From: JBDTCO01 sp039923495
GTDB lineage: Bacteria; Myxococcota_A; Polyangia; Palsa-1104
Reading direction: 5' to 3'
Assembly (NCBI GenBank): GCA_039923495.1
Contig: JBDTCO010000044.1
Span: 1-32,586 of the forward strand
DNA: 32,586 bases
The position numbers and the translations under genes are program-made. Of the stretch, positions 1-10,434 are shown piece after piece (position 1 is the first letter of the stretch; each line of letters starts with the position of its first letter). Below the pieces are notes generated by a model. The model ran no database searches. It was not told the DNA's origin and worked only from the letters and a program-made list of their open reading frames with translations.

Positions 1-1
1 G

Positions 2-1246
2 AAGCGCGGCGCACGCTTCGATAGCTGGGAGGAGCACTTCGATCTTCCACTTTGGAACGAGGTCCTCGACGAGTACCACGTCGATCGTGAGGCGTACCTC
101 GGTACGCGTGCAGTCGACGCGGCGCAGCCGTGGGATCACATCGACGTGGGGCTCGCCGAGGGCTTCCTCGCGTGGGAGTACCGCCGGGCGCTCAAGAATC
201 GCCTGTCGCCCCCGTGCGGCAAGCCGAACAAGACCCTGTTGCATCACACCAACCTCGAGGACGCGGAGGCCGATCAGCGCAAGCTCGTCTGCTACGACTG
301 TGGCATCGCGTGCGACCTCGGCGAGATGCGCACGGAGCGCATCGACTACCTGACGACGCTCGGCGCGCACAAGCGCGTGGTGCTACCCGTCCTCGGGGAC
401 GACGGGCAGGTGGTCGGTGCTGCCGGCGCGCTTGCGCCGCAGCCGCCGAAGCGGCCCATCGGGCGTGGCGAAGGCCCGCTGCCGACCGGCTTTCAGCAAG
501 AGGTCGGTCGCAAGTTCCGTATCCGCTTCGAGAAGCGCGGTCGCGGCGCGTTCATCGCGCACCTCGATACGATGCGGCTGCTCGTCCGCGCCTTCCGCCG
601 CGCGCGCATCGAGCTCGAGTACTCGAAGGGCTACCACCCGAAGCCAGTGCTCGTGTTCGGCCCGGCGCTCGGCCTCGGCGTCGGCGCGCTCGGCGAGCTC
701 GTCGACGTTCGCGTGATCTGGGACGGCGACGCGGCGCAGCTTTTGAGCGCGCTCGCGCCCGCCCTGCCCGATGGCATGGCCATCACCGATGCGCGTCAGC
801 TCGAACACCAGGAGCTCCCGCTCGGCAAGGTCATCGGCCAGGCGCTCGTCGCTGCGTGGCTGCCGAATGCGAGCGAGCTGCGCACCGGTGAGCTGTCGGT
901 CACTCGCAGGCAGAAGGGTGAAGCGCGCAAGATCGACGTCTCGAGCTATCTCATCGAGGCCTCGCTCGCGGACGCCACGACCGCGGCAGGCCTTCGCGCG
1001 CGGTTCGACTGGCCGGAGGGCGGCGCCATCCTCCTTGCCCGCGTGCGCGTCACCGACGGCGGAGGCGTAAAGCCCCTCGAGCTCGTCGAGGCGCTCGTCG
1101 GCTCCACCGAGGGCGTGCTGCTCGGCCGCGTCGGTCTGTACGACGAGCTCGGCCAGGACCCGATGGTCACGACGAGGTTCGCGCCGCCGAAGCCTCCGTC
1201 GCTGCCGCAGGCGGCGCTCCTGATCGACGTCCTCGCCTCGAATTAG
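2..1246 (+). CDS. Radical SAM protein with C-terminal DUF2344 (TIGR03960/TIGR03936-type fusion), 5' end missing
   Basis: The reading frame is open from base 2, so the N-terminal radical SAM barrel with its CxxxCxxC cluster lies outside the window. What is visible first is the tail of the radical SAM part: a WDHIDVG motif, then a Cys pair in CYDCG near base 290, a C-terminal feature I associate with this family. From about base 505 a second domain begins (FRIRFEKRG, then an AHLD motif and YSKGYHPKPVLVFGPAL), which matches the DUF2344 'radical SAM-linked' family. The two parts are fused in many bacteria. The biochemical role is not established as far as I know. In other genomes the gene often lies next to rne/rng; here uvrA follows 95 bp downstream on the same strand. 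Family call is secure, function is not. Confidence 0.85.
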   Translation, partial: KRGARFDSWEEHFDLPLWNEVLDEYHVDREAYLGTRAVDAAQPWDHIDVGLAEGFLAWEYRRALKNRLSPPCGKPNKTLLHHTNLEDAEADQRKLVCYDCGIACDLGEMRTERIDYLTTLGAHKRVVLPVLGDDGQVVGAAGALAPQPPKRPIGRGEGPLPTGFQQEVGRKFRIRFEKRGRGAFIAHLDTMRLLVRAFRRARIELEYSKGYHPKPVLVFGPALGLGVGALGELVDVRVIWDGDAAQLLSALAPALPDGMAITDARQLEHQELPLGKVIGQALVAAWLPNASELRTGELSVTRRQKGEARKIDVSSYLIEASLADATTAAGLRARFDWPEGGAILLARVRVTDGGGVKPLELVEALVGSTEGVLLGRVGLYDELGQDPMVTTRFAPPKPPSLPQAALLIDVLASN

Positions 1247-1311
1247 AACTCGACCGTCGAGCGCCGCGGAGGCGGCCGAACCGTGGGGGTGTGGTATCGT
1301 CTCGTGCCGCT

Positions 1312-1327
1312 CGGCGTAGCTACGCCG
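1312..1327. promoter_or_regulatory. Perfect 16-bp palindrome upstream of uvrA
   Basis: The sequence CGGCGTAGCTACGCCG is its own reverse complement and ends 14 bp before the uvrA ATG. It could be an operator or a small hairpin in the uvrA leader. It does not resemble a LexA box that I recognise, so SOS control is not supported by this site. Confidence 0.4.
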
Positions 1328-1341
1328 CTTGGGCAACCCTC

Positions 1342-4197
<2,856 letters not shown>

Positions 4198-4252
4198 CGC
4201 TGCATCGATCGTGACAGGCGAGCTGCCAACGGACGTCGTGGCGAGGGTCCTT

Positions 4253-4288
4253 CTGGCGCAGAGACCGCGCCTCCGTGCGTCGCGCCAG
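4253..4288 (+). terminator. Weak stem-loop after uvrA, possible terminator
   Basis: CTGGCGC (4253-4259) pairs with GCGCCAG (4282-4288) around a 22-nt GC-rich loop, 55 bp after the uvrA stop. There is no T-run, so this would not be a classic intrinsic terminator. Confidence 0.25.
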
Positions 4289-4327
4289 TAGCCGTGCGTT
4301 TCGGTCAACAGTCGTTTCCACCGAGGA

Positions 4328-4377
4328 AACACTAGCTTTGTAGTGTTCATTGACTTTTGCGGTTTTTTTGTTAGCAT
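4328..4377 (+). promoter_or_regulatory. Promoter and dyad operator of the CRP/FNR-type regulator
   Basis: This is an AT-rich island in otherwise GC-rich DNA. A perfect dyad AACACTA-N6-TAGTGTT occupies 4328-4347. A -35 box TTGACT (4350-4355) follows, then 16 bp, then a -10-like TAGCAT (4372-4377). A second -10-like hexamer, CATAAT (4383-4388), ends 4 nt before the ATG. An overlapping hairpin GTTTCC-ACCGA-GGAAAC lies at 4314-4330. The 6-nt spacer is the one used by CRP-family dimers (TGTGA-N6-TCACA), though the arms differ, so autoregulation is a reasonable inference. No Shine-Dalgarno sequence precedes the ATG, so the transcript probably has a very short leader. Confidence 0.6.
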
Positions 4378-4392
4378 GCTCACATAATAGCC

Positions 4393-5085
4393 ATGCAAGC
4401 GGATGACAAACGATCTCTCTGGTATCTCCGTAAAATCCCGCTGTTGGCCGACATCAGCGCCGACTCGACGCAGCGCATCCTGAAGAGCCTCGAGCTCCGC
4501 GAGATCCGCCGCCGCCAGGTCGTTTATCTGCCCGGCGACCCAGGCGACGCCGTGTACTTCGTGAACGGCGGACGGCTCAAGGTGTCCAAGGTCACGCGCG
4601 ACGGCAAGGAGCTCACGCTCGCGTACCGCGTCCCCGGCGAGATCTTCGGCGAGCTCTGCCTCGTCGATGGCGGACCGCGCGAGGAGATGGCGGAGGCGAT
4701 GGAGAACGCGCTCATCTCCGTCGTCGATCGCGTCGTGTTCGAGCAGATCCTCGTGAAGGAGGGCGCGATGGGCGCGCGCCTCGTGAAGGTCGTCGCGCGT
4801 CGCCGTCGTGACGTCGAGAACAAGATCGAGCAGCTCATCTTCAAGGACGTGAACGCCAAGCTCGCCGAGCTGCTGCTCCGGCTCGGCGACGAGTACGGCA
4901 CCGAGGACAGCCGCGGCACGCTGGTCTCGCTCAAGATCACGCATCAGGAGATGGCCAACCTCATCGGCTCGACGCGCGAGACCGTTTCGCTGACGCTGTC
5001 GCAGTTCAAGAAGCGCGGCTTCATCCACAGCGAGGGTCGCAAGGTGATCGTCGCGGATCGCGACGGACTCAAGGCCCTCGCGTAG
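4393..5085 (+). CDS. CRP/FNR-family transcriptional regulator
   Basis: The 230-residue protein has the standard two-domain layout. A cyclic-nucleotide-binding beta-barrel covers about residues 20-130 (GDPGDAVYFVNGGRLKV, then GEIFGELCLVDGGPREE, the phosphate-binding-cassette region). A winged helix-turn-helix of Crp type is at about 165-220, with recognition-helix region THQEMANLIGSTRETVS starting near 183. No FNR-type N-terminal cysteine cluster is present, so an oxygen-sensing iron-sulphur role is unlikely. The cassette's canonical Arg-Ser/Thr pair is not obvious (PREEM), so cAMP binding is uncertain. It is a single gene with its own promoter; the dyad upstream may be its own binding site. 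A kinase gene follows 114 bp later. Targets cannot be told from the window. Confidence 0.9.
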   Translation: MQADDKRSLWYLRKIPLLADISADSTQRILKSLELREIRRRQVVYLPGDPGDAVYFVNGGRLKVSKVTRDGKELTLAYRVPGEIFGELCLVDGGPREEMAEAMENALISVVDRVVFEQILVKEGAMGARLVKVVARRRRDVENKIEQLIFKDVNAKLAELLLRLGDEYGTEDSRGTLVSLKITHQEMANLIGSTRETVSLTLSQFKKRGFIHSEGRKVIVADRDGLKALA

Positions 5086-5100
5086 AGACGGCGCGCCTCG

Positions 5101-5121
5101 GCGTGACGTTTCGCCTCACGC
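5101..5121 (+). terminator. Stem-loop after the CRP-type gene
   Basis: GCGTGA (5101-5106) pairs with TCACGC (5116-5121) around a 9-nt loop, 16 bp after the stop codon. There is no T-tract. It may be a terminator or an operator; the GTGA/TCAC arms are CRP-like but 9 nt apart, not 6. Confidence 0.25.
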
Positions 5122-5199
5122 TGCCGGGGACATGATCCCTGCTGCTGCAGGAGTTAGCTTCGTTGCTCCGCGGTACGCGACTTGCTCTCTCGAACGGGC

Positions 5200-6435
5200 A
5201 TGCGAGTCGCGGCAAAGACGAGGACCAACCGCGACGACGCGTACAGCGAGACCCTGACGCCCGGCACACGAGTGGGCGAGTACGTCATCGAGCGGCACAT
5301 CGCGAACGGCGGGATGTCGTCGGTCTATAGCGCGGTGCACCCGATCATCGGCAAGCGTGCCGCCATCAAGGTCATCAGCCAGAACCTGTCGCGCGACGCC
5401 GCGGCCGTCGAGAGCTTCCTCGAGGAGGCACGCGCGGTGAATCGAATCCGCCACGCAAGCATCGTCGACATCTTCTCGTTCGGCAGCCTCCCCGATGGCC
5501 GCAGCTATCTCGCGATGGAGCACCTCGAAGGCGAGACGCTGGCGGATCGCATCTGGAGCGGGCGCATGAGCGCGGGTGAGTGCTTCGACATCCTCCTCCA
5601 GATCTGCGAGGCGCTCGAGGCCGCCCACGCAAAGCGCATCGCGCACCTCGACCTCAAGCCCGAGAACGTCTACCTCGTGCCGCTACGCAACGGCGGCACG
5701 CGCGTGAAGCTGCTCGACTTCGGCATCGCCAAGCTCTTGCGCAGCGACGTCGAGCTGGCCGCCGACGCAGAGCCCGCGGCGTTCTTCTCGGGCACGCCGC
5801 AATACGCGTCGCCGGAGCAGGCGCAGGCGCTGCCCACCGTCAACGAGCGGAGCGATTGCTACTCCCTCGGTGTGATGGCGTTCGAGCTCTTCGTCGGCCA
5901 TTGCCCGTTCCAGTCGAACGACGTCGCCACGCTGCTCATGAAGCACGTGGACCAGGAGCCGCCGGTACCATCGTCGCTCGCCGGCCACATCACGCCCGCG
6001 CTCGACCGCCTCATCCTCTCGCTGCTCGAGAAGGACGCGCGGCTGCGCCCGACGATGGCGAAGGTCCGGAGCATGGTTGCAGACCTGCGGCTCCTCACGA
6101 TGGGGCCGACGCAGCAGTGCCGGCCAGTCGCACGTGCAAGGAAGAGTTCACGTCCGCGGCTCTTGCACGCTGCCGTCGCCGCGCTCGTCGTCTCGTTTGG
6201 CCTGGCCGTGATGCACCGGCTGCCGATGGGCCACCGGGCCGCCGCCATCGAGCGTGCGCCCGTCGCGATCGAGCCGCCCGCGCCGAACACTCCGGTCGTC
6301 GCACTCGCGCCGCCCGCGCCGCCCGCTCCGCCGCGTGTCGTGACGCATCACTCCCGACACTCGAAGGCGGTCGCCGTCGTGGCGACGCGCGCGACCGACG
6401 ACTACGTGCTCGACTACCTGGGTCGTCCGCAGTAG
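5200..6435 (+). CDS. Hanks-type Ser/Thr protein kinase with C-terminal membrane anchor (kinase 1)
   Basis: The cytoplasmic kinase domain spans about residues 28-290. The glycine-rich loop reads IANGGMSSVY (34-43) and the ATP-anchoring lysine is K57. The catalytic loop is HLDLKPEN (149-156) in place of HRDLKPEN, so it is a non-RD kinase that keeps Asp151, Lys153 and Asn156. DFG is at 173-175 and the APE-like GTPQYASPEQ motif near 196. One membrane helix follows at about 322-342, then a short Ala/Pro-rich tail predicted to be periplasmic and too small for a recognisable sensor domain. ATG 5200 is preferred; an in-frame TTG at 5182 would add six residues. It is convergent with the Cys-rich lipoprotein gene. 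It is likely active, but its substrate is unknown. Confidence 0.92.
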   Translation: MRVAAKTRTNRDDAYSETLTPGTRVGEYVIERHIANGGMSSVYSAVHPIIGKRAAIKVISQNLSRDAAAVESFLEEARAVNRIRHASIVDIFSFGSLPDGRSYLAMEHLEGETLADRIWSGRMSAGECFDILLQICEALEAAHAKRIAHLDLKPENVYLVPLRNGGTRVKLLDFGIAKLLRSDVELAADAEPAAFFSGTPQYASPEQAQALPTVNERSDCYSLGVMAFELFVGHCPFQSNDVATLLMKHVDQEPPVPSSLAGHITPALDRLILSLLEKDARLRPTMAKVRSMVADLRLLTMGPTQQCRPVARARKSSRPRLLHAAVAALVVSFGLAVMHRLPMGHRAAAIERAPVAIEPPAPNTPVVALAPPAPPAPPRVVTHHSRHSKAVAVVATRATDDYVLDYLGRPQ

Positions 6436-6500
6436 CCCTTTCGCGCTCACGCTGGATCATATCTCCTGCGCTCGGCCGCGCCACGGAAGGGCGTCCGGCT

Positions 6501-6560
6501 CGACCGCAAGGGTCGGAAGGAGTGAGCGTCGTAGGATCGCGTCGCGAGAGGGTCGCGACG
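6501..6560. terminator. Two stem-loops between convergent genes
   Basis: CGACC-GCAAG-GGTCG lies at 6501-6515. A perfect 8-bp stem CGTCGCGA-GAGGG-TCGCGACG lies at 6540-6560. They sit between the stop of kinase 1 (6435) and the stop of the minus-strand lipoprotein gene (6608), the usual place for a bidirectional terminator, but neither has a U-tract. Confidence 0.4.
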
Positions 6561-6607
6561 TCCCGATTCCATCAAACGGGATGGGGTAGGATCGTGAGCG
6601 CGAGCGG

Positions 6608-8392
6608 CTACTGGCAGGCTCCTATTGCGAAGACGCACTGGTACTCGGCGGTCGTGCTGGTCGTGCAGTGCGTGCAGCCCGAGAGCGCCGGGCACGCTGC
6701 GCCGCACGCGGCGCAGTTCGAGTTGGCGTGCGCGGTTGACTTGCTCCCGCAGCAGAGGTTCGGTGCGACGATCTTTCCGCAGCTCCCGCAATTGTTCGGG
6801 TCGCTGGTGGTGTCGGAGCACTTGTTTCCGCAGCACGCCTGACCCGCGCCGCACGCGACGCCGCCGCAGAGGCACTGGCCGCCGCTGCAGGTGAACCCCG
6901 TGCCGCACGCGGGGGTGCACGTGGCGCCCTGCATGCACGAGCCCATCACGCAGTTTTGACCCGAGCTGCACGCGTGGTTGCCGTTCGTACTGCAGAGCCC
7001 GCAGTTGGTCGCGCTGTTGGCGAGGTCGAAGCATCCGGAGCCGGGGCAGCACGTCTGGCCGCTCTGGCACGCGGACGTGGTGCCAGCGCAGACGCAGGCA
7101 TATTGCGGAGCGTCGGTGGTGCCCGCGTTGCCGCACGTCGTGTCCTGACCGCACACGGTGCCGCACGCGCCGCAGTTGTTGTTGTCCTTCGACGGGTCGA
7201 CGCAGGTCGCGGTCGAGCCCGCGCCGCAGCAGGTCTGGCCGCTCGTGCAGGCAGGGCCCGAGCCGCACTTGCACGCGCCGCCATCGCAGACCTCGCCATC
7301 GCCGCACGCGTGGCCACACGAGCCACAGTTCGCCTTGTCATCGGTGAGCGTGCGACAGCCTTCGTCGCAGCACGTCTCCGCGCTGGTGCAATCGGCAGCG
7401 TTGGCACCGCTGCCGCACAGGCAGTGTCCGCCTGCGCAGGACTCCTTCGCCGCGCACGCGACGCCGCAGCCGCCGCAGTTGGCGGAGTCGGCGGACGTGT
7501 CGGTGCAGTCGGCGTTGCCGCAGCACAGTGGTGTCGAGACCATGCACGTCGCCGCGCCGCACAGGCAGCCCGTCTGCGCGTTGGCCGCACAGCCCGCAGT
7601 ACCGCAGCAGGTCACGCCGGCAGTGCAGGCAGCGCCGCCGGTGTTGCCGCCGCAGCCGCACTTGCCCGCGGTGCAGGTCTCGCCCGCGTTGCACGCGACG
7701 CCGCAGCCGCCACAGTTGAACGCATCGTTCGTCGTGTCGATGCACCCCGCACCGGCGCAGCACATGGTGCCGGCCCCGCAGGCGCTCGCTCCGTTGCAGA
7801 GACACTTGCTGTCCGCGCAGCTGTTGCCGGTGGTGCCGCACTCGGCGCCGCAGCTGCCGCAGTTGGCGCCATCACTCGTGATATCGACACAGGTGGCGTT
7901 CCCGCAGCACACCGCGCCGACGCCGCACGTGATGCCGCCGCAGCGATCGTCGAGGAGCACCAGCTGAGCCTTGCCACTCGACGAGAAGCGGGCGTCCACT
8001 CCGTCGACGTGAGCGACCGTCATCGTCGCGCTCTGCCCGTACGCTGCCGCGGAGATGGCGAGCGGGGGAGACGTCCCGACGGGTGCGAGCAGCGTGAAGC
8101 TGAACTTCTTCGAGAACTTGTAGCCGAGGGTGGCGTCGTGCGTGATGACGAGCTGGCGAACGCCGGATGCGCCGGTCGTGACCTCGTAGAGCACGCCCTG
8201 CTCGACGCTGCGCGACGGCTGGTCGGCGGTGAACATGCGCGTGTCGCCGCTGCCCACGACGACGATGGTCTTGACCATCACGACGTCGGCCGGCGCGAGC
8301 GTGTCGGGGAGCGTGTAGTCGAGCACGACGCGAGGGCTCTTGCTGCATGCCGCCATCAAGGCGAGCGCGAGGACCGTGACGATGCGCTTCAT
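6608..8392 (-). CDS. Cys-rich repeat lipoprotein (Stig1-like repeats)
   Basis: The 594-residue product starts with a lipoprotein signal peptide whose lipobox LMAAC puts the lipidated Cys at 16. Residues about 20-150 form a soluble region without recognised motif. The rest is a cysteine array. I count about eight units of the form CC-x(3-7)-C-x(8-10)-NCGxCG-x(2-5)-C plus one degenerate unit, linked by short C-x(5)-C segments. The pattern resembles the plant Stig1 family consensus; such repeats also occur in myxobacterial exported proteins. The cysteines imply a disulphide-rich extracytoplasmic protein. The ATG at 8392 is chosen because it starts the signal peptide and overlaps the upstream TAA by one base (TAATG), showing coupling with the TPR/PEGA gene. 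Function is unknown; surface adhesion or matrix structure is a guess. Confidence 0.85.
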   Translation of the reverse strand: MKRIVTVLALALMAACSKSPRVVLDYTLPDTLAPADVVMVKTIVVVGSGDTRMFTADQPSRSVEQGVLYEVTTGASGVRQLVITHDATLGYKFSKKFSFTLLAPVGTSPPLAISAAAYGQSATMTVAHVDGVDARFSSSGKAQLVLLDDRCGGITCGVGAVCCGNATCVDITSDGANCGSCGAECGTTGNSCADSKCLCNGASACGAGTMCCAGAGCIDTTNDAFNCGGCGVACNAGETCTAGKCGCGGNTGGAACTAGVTCCGTAGCAANAQTGCLCGAATCMVSTPLCCGNADCTDTSADSANCGGCGVACAAKESCAGGHCLCGSGANAADCTSAETCCDEGCRTLTDDKANCGSCGHACGDGEVCDGGACKCGSGPACTSGQTCCGAGSTATCVDPSKDNNNCGACGTVCGQDTTCGNAGTTDAPQYACVCAGTTSACQSGQTCCPGSGCFDLANSATNCGLCSTNGNHACSSGQNCVMGSCMQGATCTPACGTGFTCSGGQCLCGGVACGAGQACCGNKCSDTTSDPNNCGSCGKIVAPNLCCGSKSTAHANSNCAACGAACPALSGCTHCTTSTTAEYQCVFAIGACQ

Positions 8393-9165
8393 TACTTCAC
8401 CTCCGGGAGCTGCGCGTGCGGACCGTCGATGTTGTTGGCGGCGCGTGCGCCGAGCACGCCACCGACGACGGCACCGGCCACCACGACGAGCGCGATCGGC
8501 GTCCACAGGTACCAGCGCTTGTAGACGGGGACTTCTTTTTCCTTCTCCGTCACGCGCACGATCGTCACGAGCGACACGAGCTTTGCATCGATGCGTACGG
8601 TCTGCGCCGGCGCGATCGTCACCTTCTCGCGGTACGTGGCGTAACCCTCGGCGGCGATCTCGACGCGGTGCTCGCCCGGGTTGACCTCGCGCGGCTCCGG
8701 CGCGAGCGGTGTCGGCCCGAGGCGCTGGCCGTCGAGCGTCACGACCGCGCCGTCGACCGATGCCTTGATCTCGAGGTGCGCGATGACGAGGTTGAGCTCG
8801 GCGGTGCGCTTCTCGATGAACGGACGGTCGGGCGAGTCCTTCACTGTCTCGAGGAAGCGGCGGTACACGACCAGCGCGCCGCGCGGGTCACCCAGCTTGT
8901 CGTAGCACTTGCCCATGTTGTAGAGCAGCTCGGGCCGCTGCGAGAGGCGGTAGGCCTCCTCGAACTCCTTCGCGGCCTCGACGAGCTTGTTGGCCGCGTA
9001 GTTCAACTCACCGGTCTTGTAGTGAGCCTTCGCGAGCGCCAGATCGTCCGACGTCGGCGTGGCGGGCGTCAGGTCCTGAGCGTGGACCGTGCCCACGGCG
9101 ACCAGTGAAAGGGAGAGCACGAGAGCGAGCGCGCCGCGTGCGGCCAGGATGCGAGGCTGGGCCAT
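8392..9165 (-). CDS. TPR/PEGA-domain membrane protein
   Basis: The 257-residue protein has an N-terminal signal peptide (cleavage likely after VHA, residue 29). TPR-like helices follow at about 38-105 (AKAHYKTGELNYAANK, then ELLYNMGKCYDKLGDPRGAL). A PEGA domain is at about 130-195, with the characteristic VTLDGQRLGPTPL and NPGEHRVEIAAEGY. A hydrophobic segment WYLWTPIALVVVAG is at about 216-240. PEGA domains are small extracytoplasmic beta modules found near kinases and surface proteins. The start is ATG 9165. A -10-like TACATT on the minus strand ends 9 nt before it. Its stop overlaps the start of the Cys-rich lipoprotein gene, so the two are almost surely made together. The C-terminal anchor resembles that of the PEGA protein at 12421-13254. 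Confidence 0.88.
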   Translation of the reverse strand: MAQPRILAARGALALVLSLSLVAVGTVHAQDLTPATPTSDDLALAKAHYKTGELNYAANKLVEAAKEFEEAYRLSQRPELLYNMGKCYDKLGDPRGALVVYRRFLETVKDSPDRPFIEKRTAELNLVIAHLEIKASVDGAVVTLDGQRLGPTPLAPEPREVNPGEHRVEIAAEGYATYREKVTIAPAQTVRIDAKLVSLVTIVRVTEKEKEVPVYKRWYLWTPIALVVVAGAVVGGVLGARAANNIDGPHAQLPEVK

Positions 9166-9214
9166 AGGCGCGAGAATGTACCAGATCGATCCATCGGGAG
9201 GCCGGCGGACGAGG

Positions 9215-9574
9215 TCAGCCAGCGCGCTCGGCGCCGACCACCCAGCGTCCGTCGGTAGCATCTGGACGAATGTGGCGGACGACCGCGCGGATCTCGAGAT
9301 CGGGGTCGTCGTGCGCACCAGCGAGGCTGGTGCCGTCGTCGACGAGGCGCAGCTCGGCCAGCGTGACCGCAATCACGTCACCGACGGCGAGCGGCAGCGG
9401 CGAGCGAAAGCCGAACCCCGAGACGCTGACGTCGAACGCGTCGGCCGACATGAGATCGATGGCCGGGTCGAGGGGAGCCCTGTGCCCGGATCGACGACCG
9501 ACCCGGACCTCCAGCCGAGCGGAGAACGGGAAGCGATCGAAGTTGCGGCGGTTGTCCCTGGTCTCGCTGGTCAT
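9215..9574 (-). CDS. PilZ-domain protein, probable c-di-GMP receptor
   Basis: The 119-residue protein is a single PilZ domain. It keeps both c-di-GMP-binding signatures: RxxxR as R10-NFD-R14 and (D/N)xSxxG as D48-V-S50-V-S-G53, followed by the usual beta strands (GVGDVIAV-like 'AVGDVIAVTL' and 'IRAVVRHI'). Such stand-alone PilZ proteins pass c-di-GMP signals to motility or exopolysaccharide machinery by protein contact. ATG 9574 is chosen because GGCGAGGG precedes it; an in-frame GTG at 9598 adds eight residues. It lies 49 bp upstream of the TPR/PEGA gene on the same strand and 106 bp downstream of coaE, so co-transcription with the envelope genes is possible. Confidence 0.82.
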   Translation of the reverse strand: MTSETRDNRRNFDRFPFSARLEVRVGRRSGHRAPLDPAIDLMSADAFDVSVSGFGFRSPLPLAVGDVIAVTLAELRLVDDGTSLAGAHDDPDLEIRAVVRHIRPDATDGRWVVGAERAG

Positions 9575-9654
9575 GGCCCTCGCCTCGTCTCCACGCACGA
9601 TCGATGCCGCGCGTTCGCGCGCCGCTATCTGCTCGAAAGCGGCCGGGGCGATCG

Positions 9655-9685
9655 CCTGACCTGGGGGATCGCCCCCACGGTCAGG
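9655..9685 (-). terminator. Strong stem-loop at the end of coaE
   Basis: CCTGACC-TGGGGG (9655-9667) pairs with CCCCCA-(C)-GGTCAGG (9672-9685): a 13-bp stem with one bulged base and loop ATCG. The stop codon of coaE (9681-9683) lies in the stem. No U-tract follows on the minus strand, so it may slow or end transcription, or protect the coaE 3' end. Confidence 0.5.
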
Positions 9686-10325
9686 GGGCAGCCGACCCGG
9701 CCGATCCTCCGGAATCCGGAGGATGCAGCGAGCCCGAGACGAGCAGTGGGTAGAGGCGCGCCACCTTGTCTTCGAGCGCGGCCAGCGACCCGTCGTTCAC
9801 GAGCACGAACGTGGCTGCCGCGCGACGCTCGGAGTTCGAGGTCTGCGACAGCATGCGGCGCCGGGCGTCCTCGACCGAGATCGAGTCGCGGCCGACGACG
9901 CGCTGCTCCTGCAACGCGGCGGTACTCTCCACCACGATCAGGCCATCGAAGGCGCGCCAGCCGCCGCTCTCGACGAGGAGCGCAGCCTCGTAGACGGTCA
10001 CGTCCACGTCCGTTGCGGCGAGCGCCTGGATTCGCCGCGCGGTCTCGGCGGCGATGAGCGGGTGCAGGATGCCGTTCAGCGTGCGGCGAGCGTCCTCGTC
10101 GGAGAACACGCGGACGCCGACGGCCTTGCGATCGAGCTTGCCGTCGCTGTCGACCACGCCGCTGCCGAACGCAGCCACGACGCGCGCGAGGCCGTCCGTG
10201 CCCGGCTCGACGACATCGCGCGCCACGCGATCGGCGTCGATGACCGCTGCGCCGTGCGTCGCGAGCAGGCGCGCGACTGTTGACTTGCCGCTGCCGATCC
10301 CGCCTGTGAGCCCGTAGACGCGCAC
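9681..10325 (-). CDS. coaE: Dephospho-CoA kinase
   Basis: CoaE phosphorylates the 3' hydroxyl of dephospho-CoA, the last step of coenzyme A synthesis. The 214-residue product opens with the diagnostic GLTGGIGSGKST P-loop (residues 5-16). It continues with DADRVARDVVEPG, LNGILHPLI, the YEAALLVESGG substrate-site motif, and the lid and base region around RRRMLSQTSNSERRAAA. The start is GTG 10325, which places the P-loop at the usual distance from the N-terminus. The last 15 or so residues (Gly/Ser/Pro-rich) are not conserved in the family and are encoded by an inverted repeat. It is divergent from engB across a 109-bp gap. Confidence 0.95.
   Translation of the reverse strand: MRVYGLTGGIGSGKSTVARLLATHGAAVIDADRVARDVVEPGTDGLARVVAAFGSGVVDSDGKLDRKAVGVRVFSDEDARRTLNGILHPLIAAETARRIQALAATDVDVTVYEAALLVESGGWRAFDGLIVVESTAALQEQRVVGRDSISVEDARRRMLSQTSNSERRAAATFVLVNDGSLAALEDKVARLYPLLVSGSLHPPDSGGSAGSAAP
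9704..9724. repeat. Inverted repeat inside the coaE 3' end
   Basis: ATCCTCCGGA and TCCGGAGGAT are perfect 10-bp arms separated by one base. The repeat encodes part of the non-conserved CoaE tail (HPPDSGG). Together with the hairpin at 9655-9685 it makes a double stem-loop at the end of the gene. Confidence 0.6.
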
Positions 10326-10356
10326 GGCCAGAGCGTCTGCTCTTCAGCCACCGAAA

Positions 10357-10372
10357 GTCAAAGTTACTTGAC
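10357..10372. promoter_or_regulatory. Dyad GTCAA-N6-TTGAC between coaE and engB
   Basis: The 5-bp arms are perfect inverted repeats with a 6-nt spacer. Each arm also reads as a -35-like TTGAC box for the gene on its own side, but I could not find a good -10 box at 16-18 bp on either side. It could be a shared operator or divergent promoter core. Confidence 0.3.
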
Positions 10373-10434
10373 CGGGGAGCGTCGCGACGTGAAAGGGTAG
10401 CCCACGATGAAGGTCCTCCGATGACGGTGCCGCG

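Noticed and set aside
6956..8524. A long plus-strand frame opposite the Cys-rich lipoprotein
   Set aside because: Its Ala/Arg/Gly repeats are simply the antisense reading of the cysteine array.
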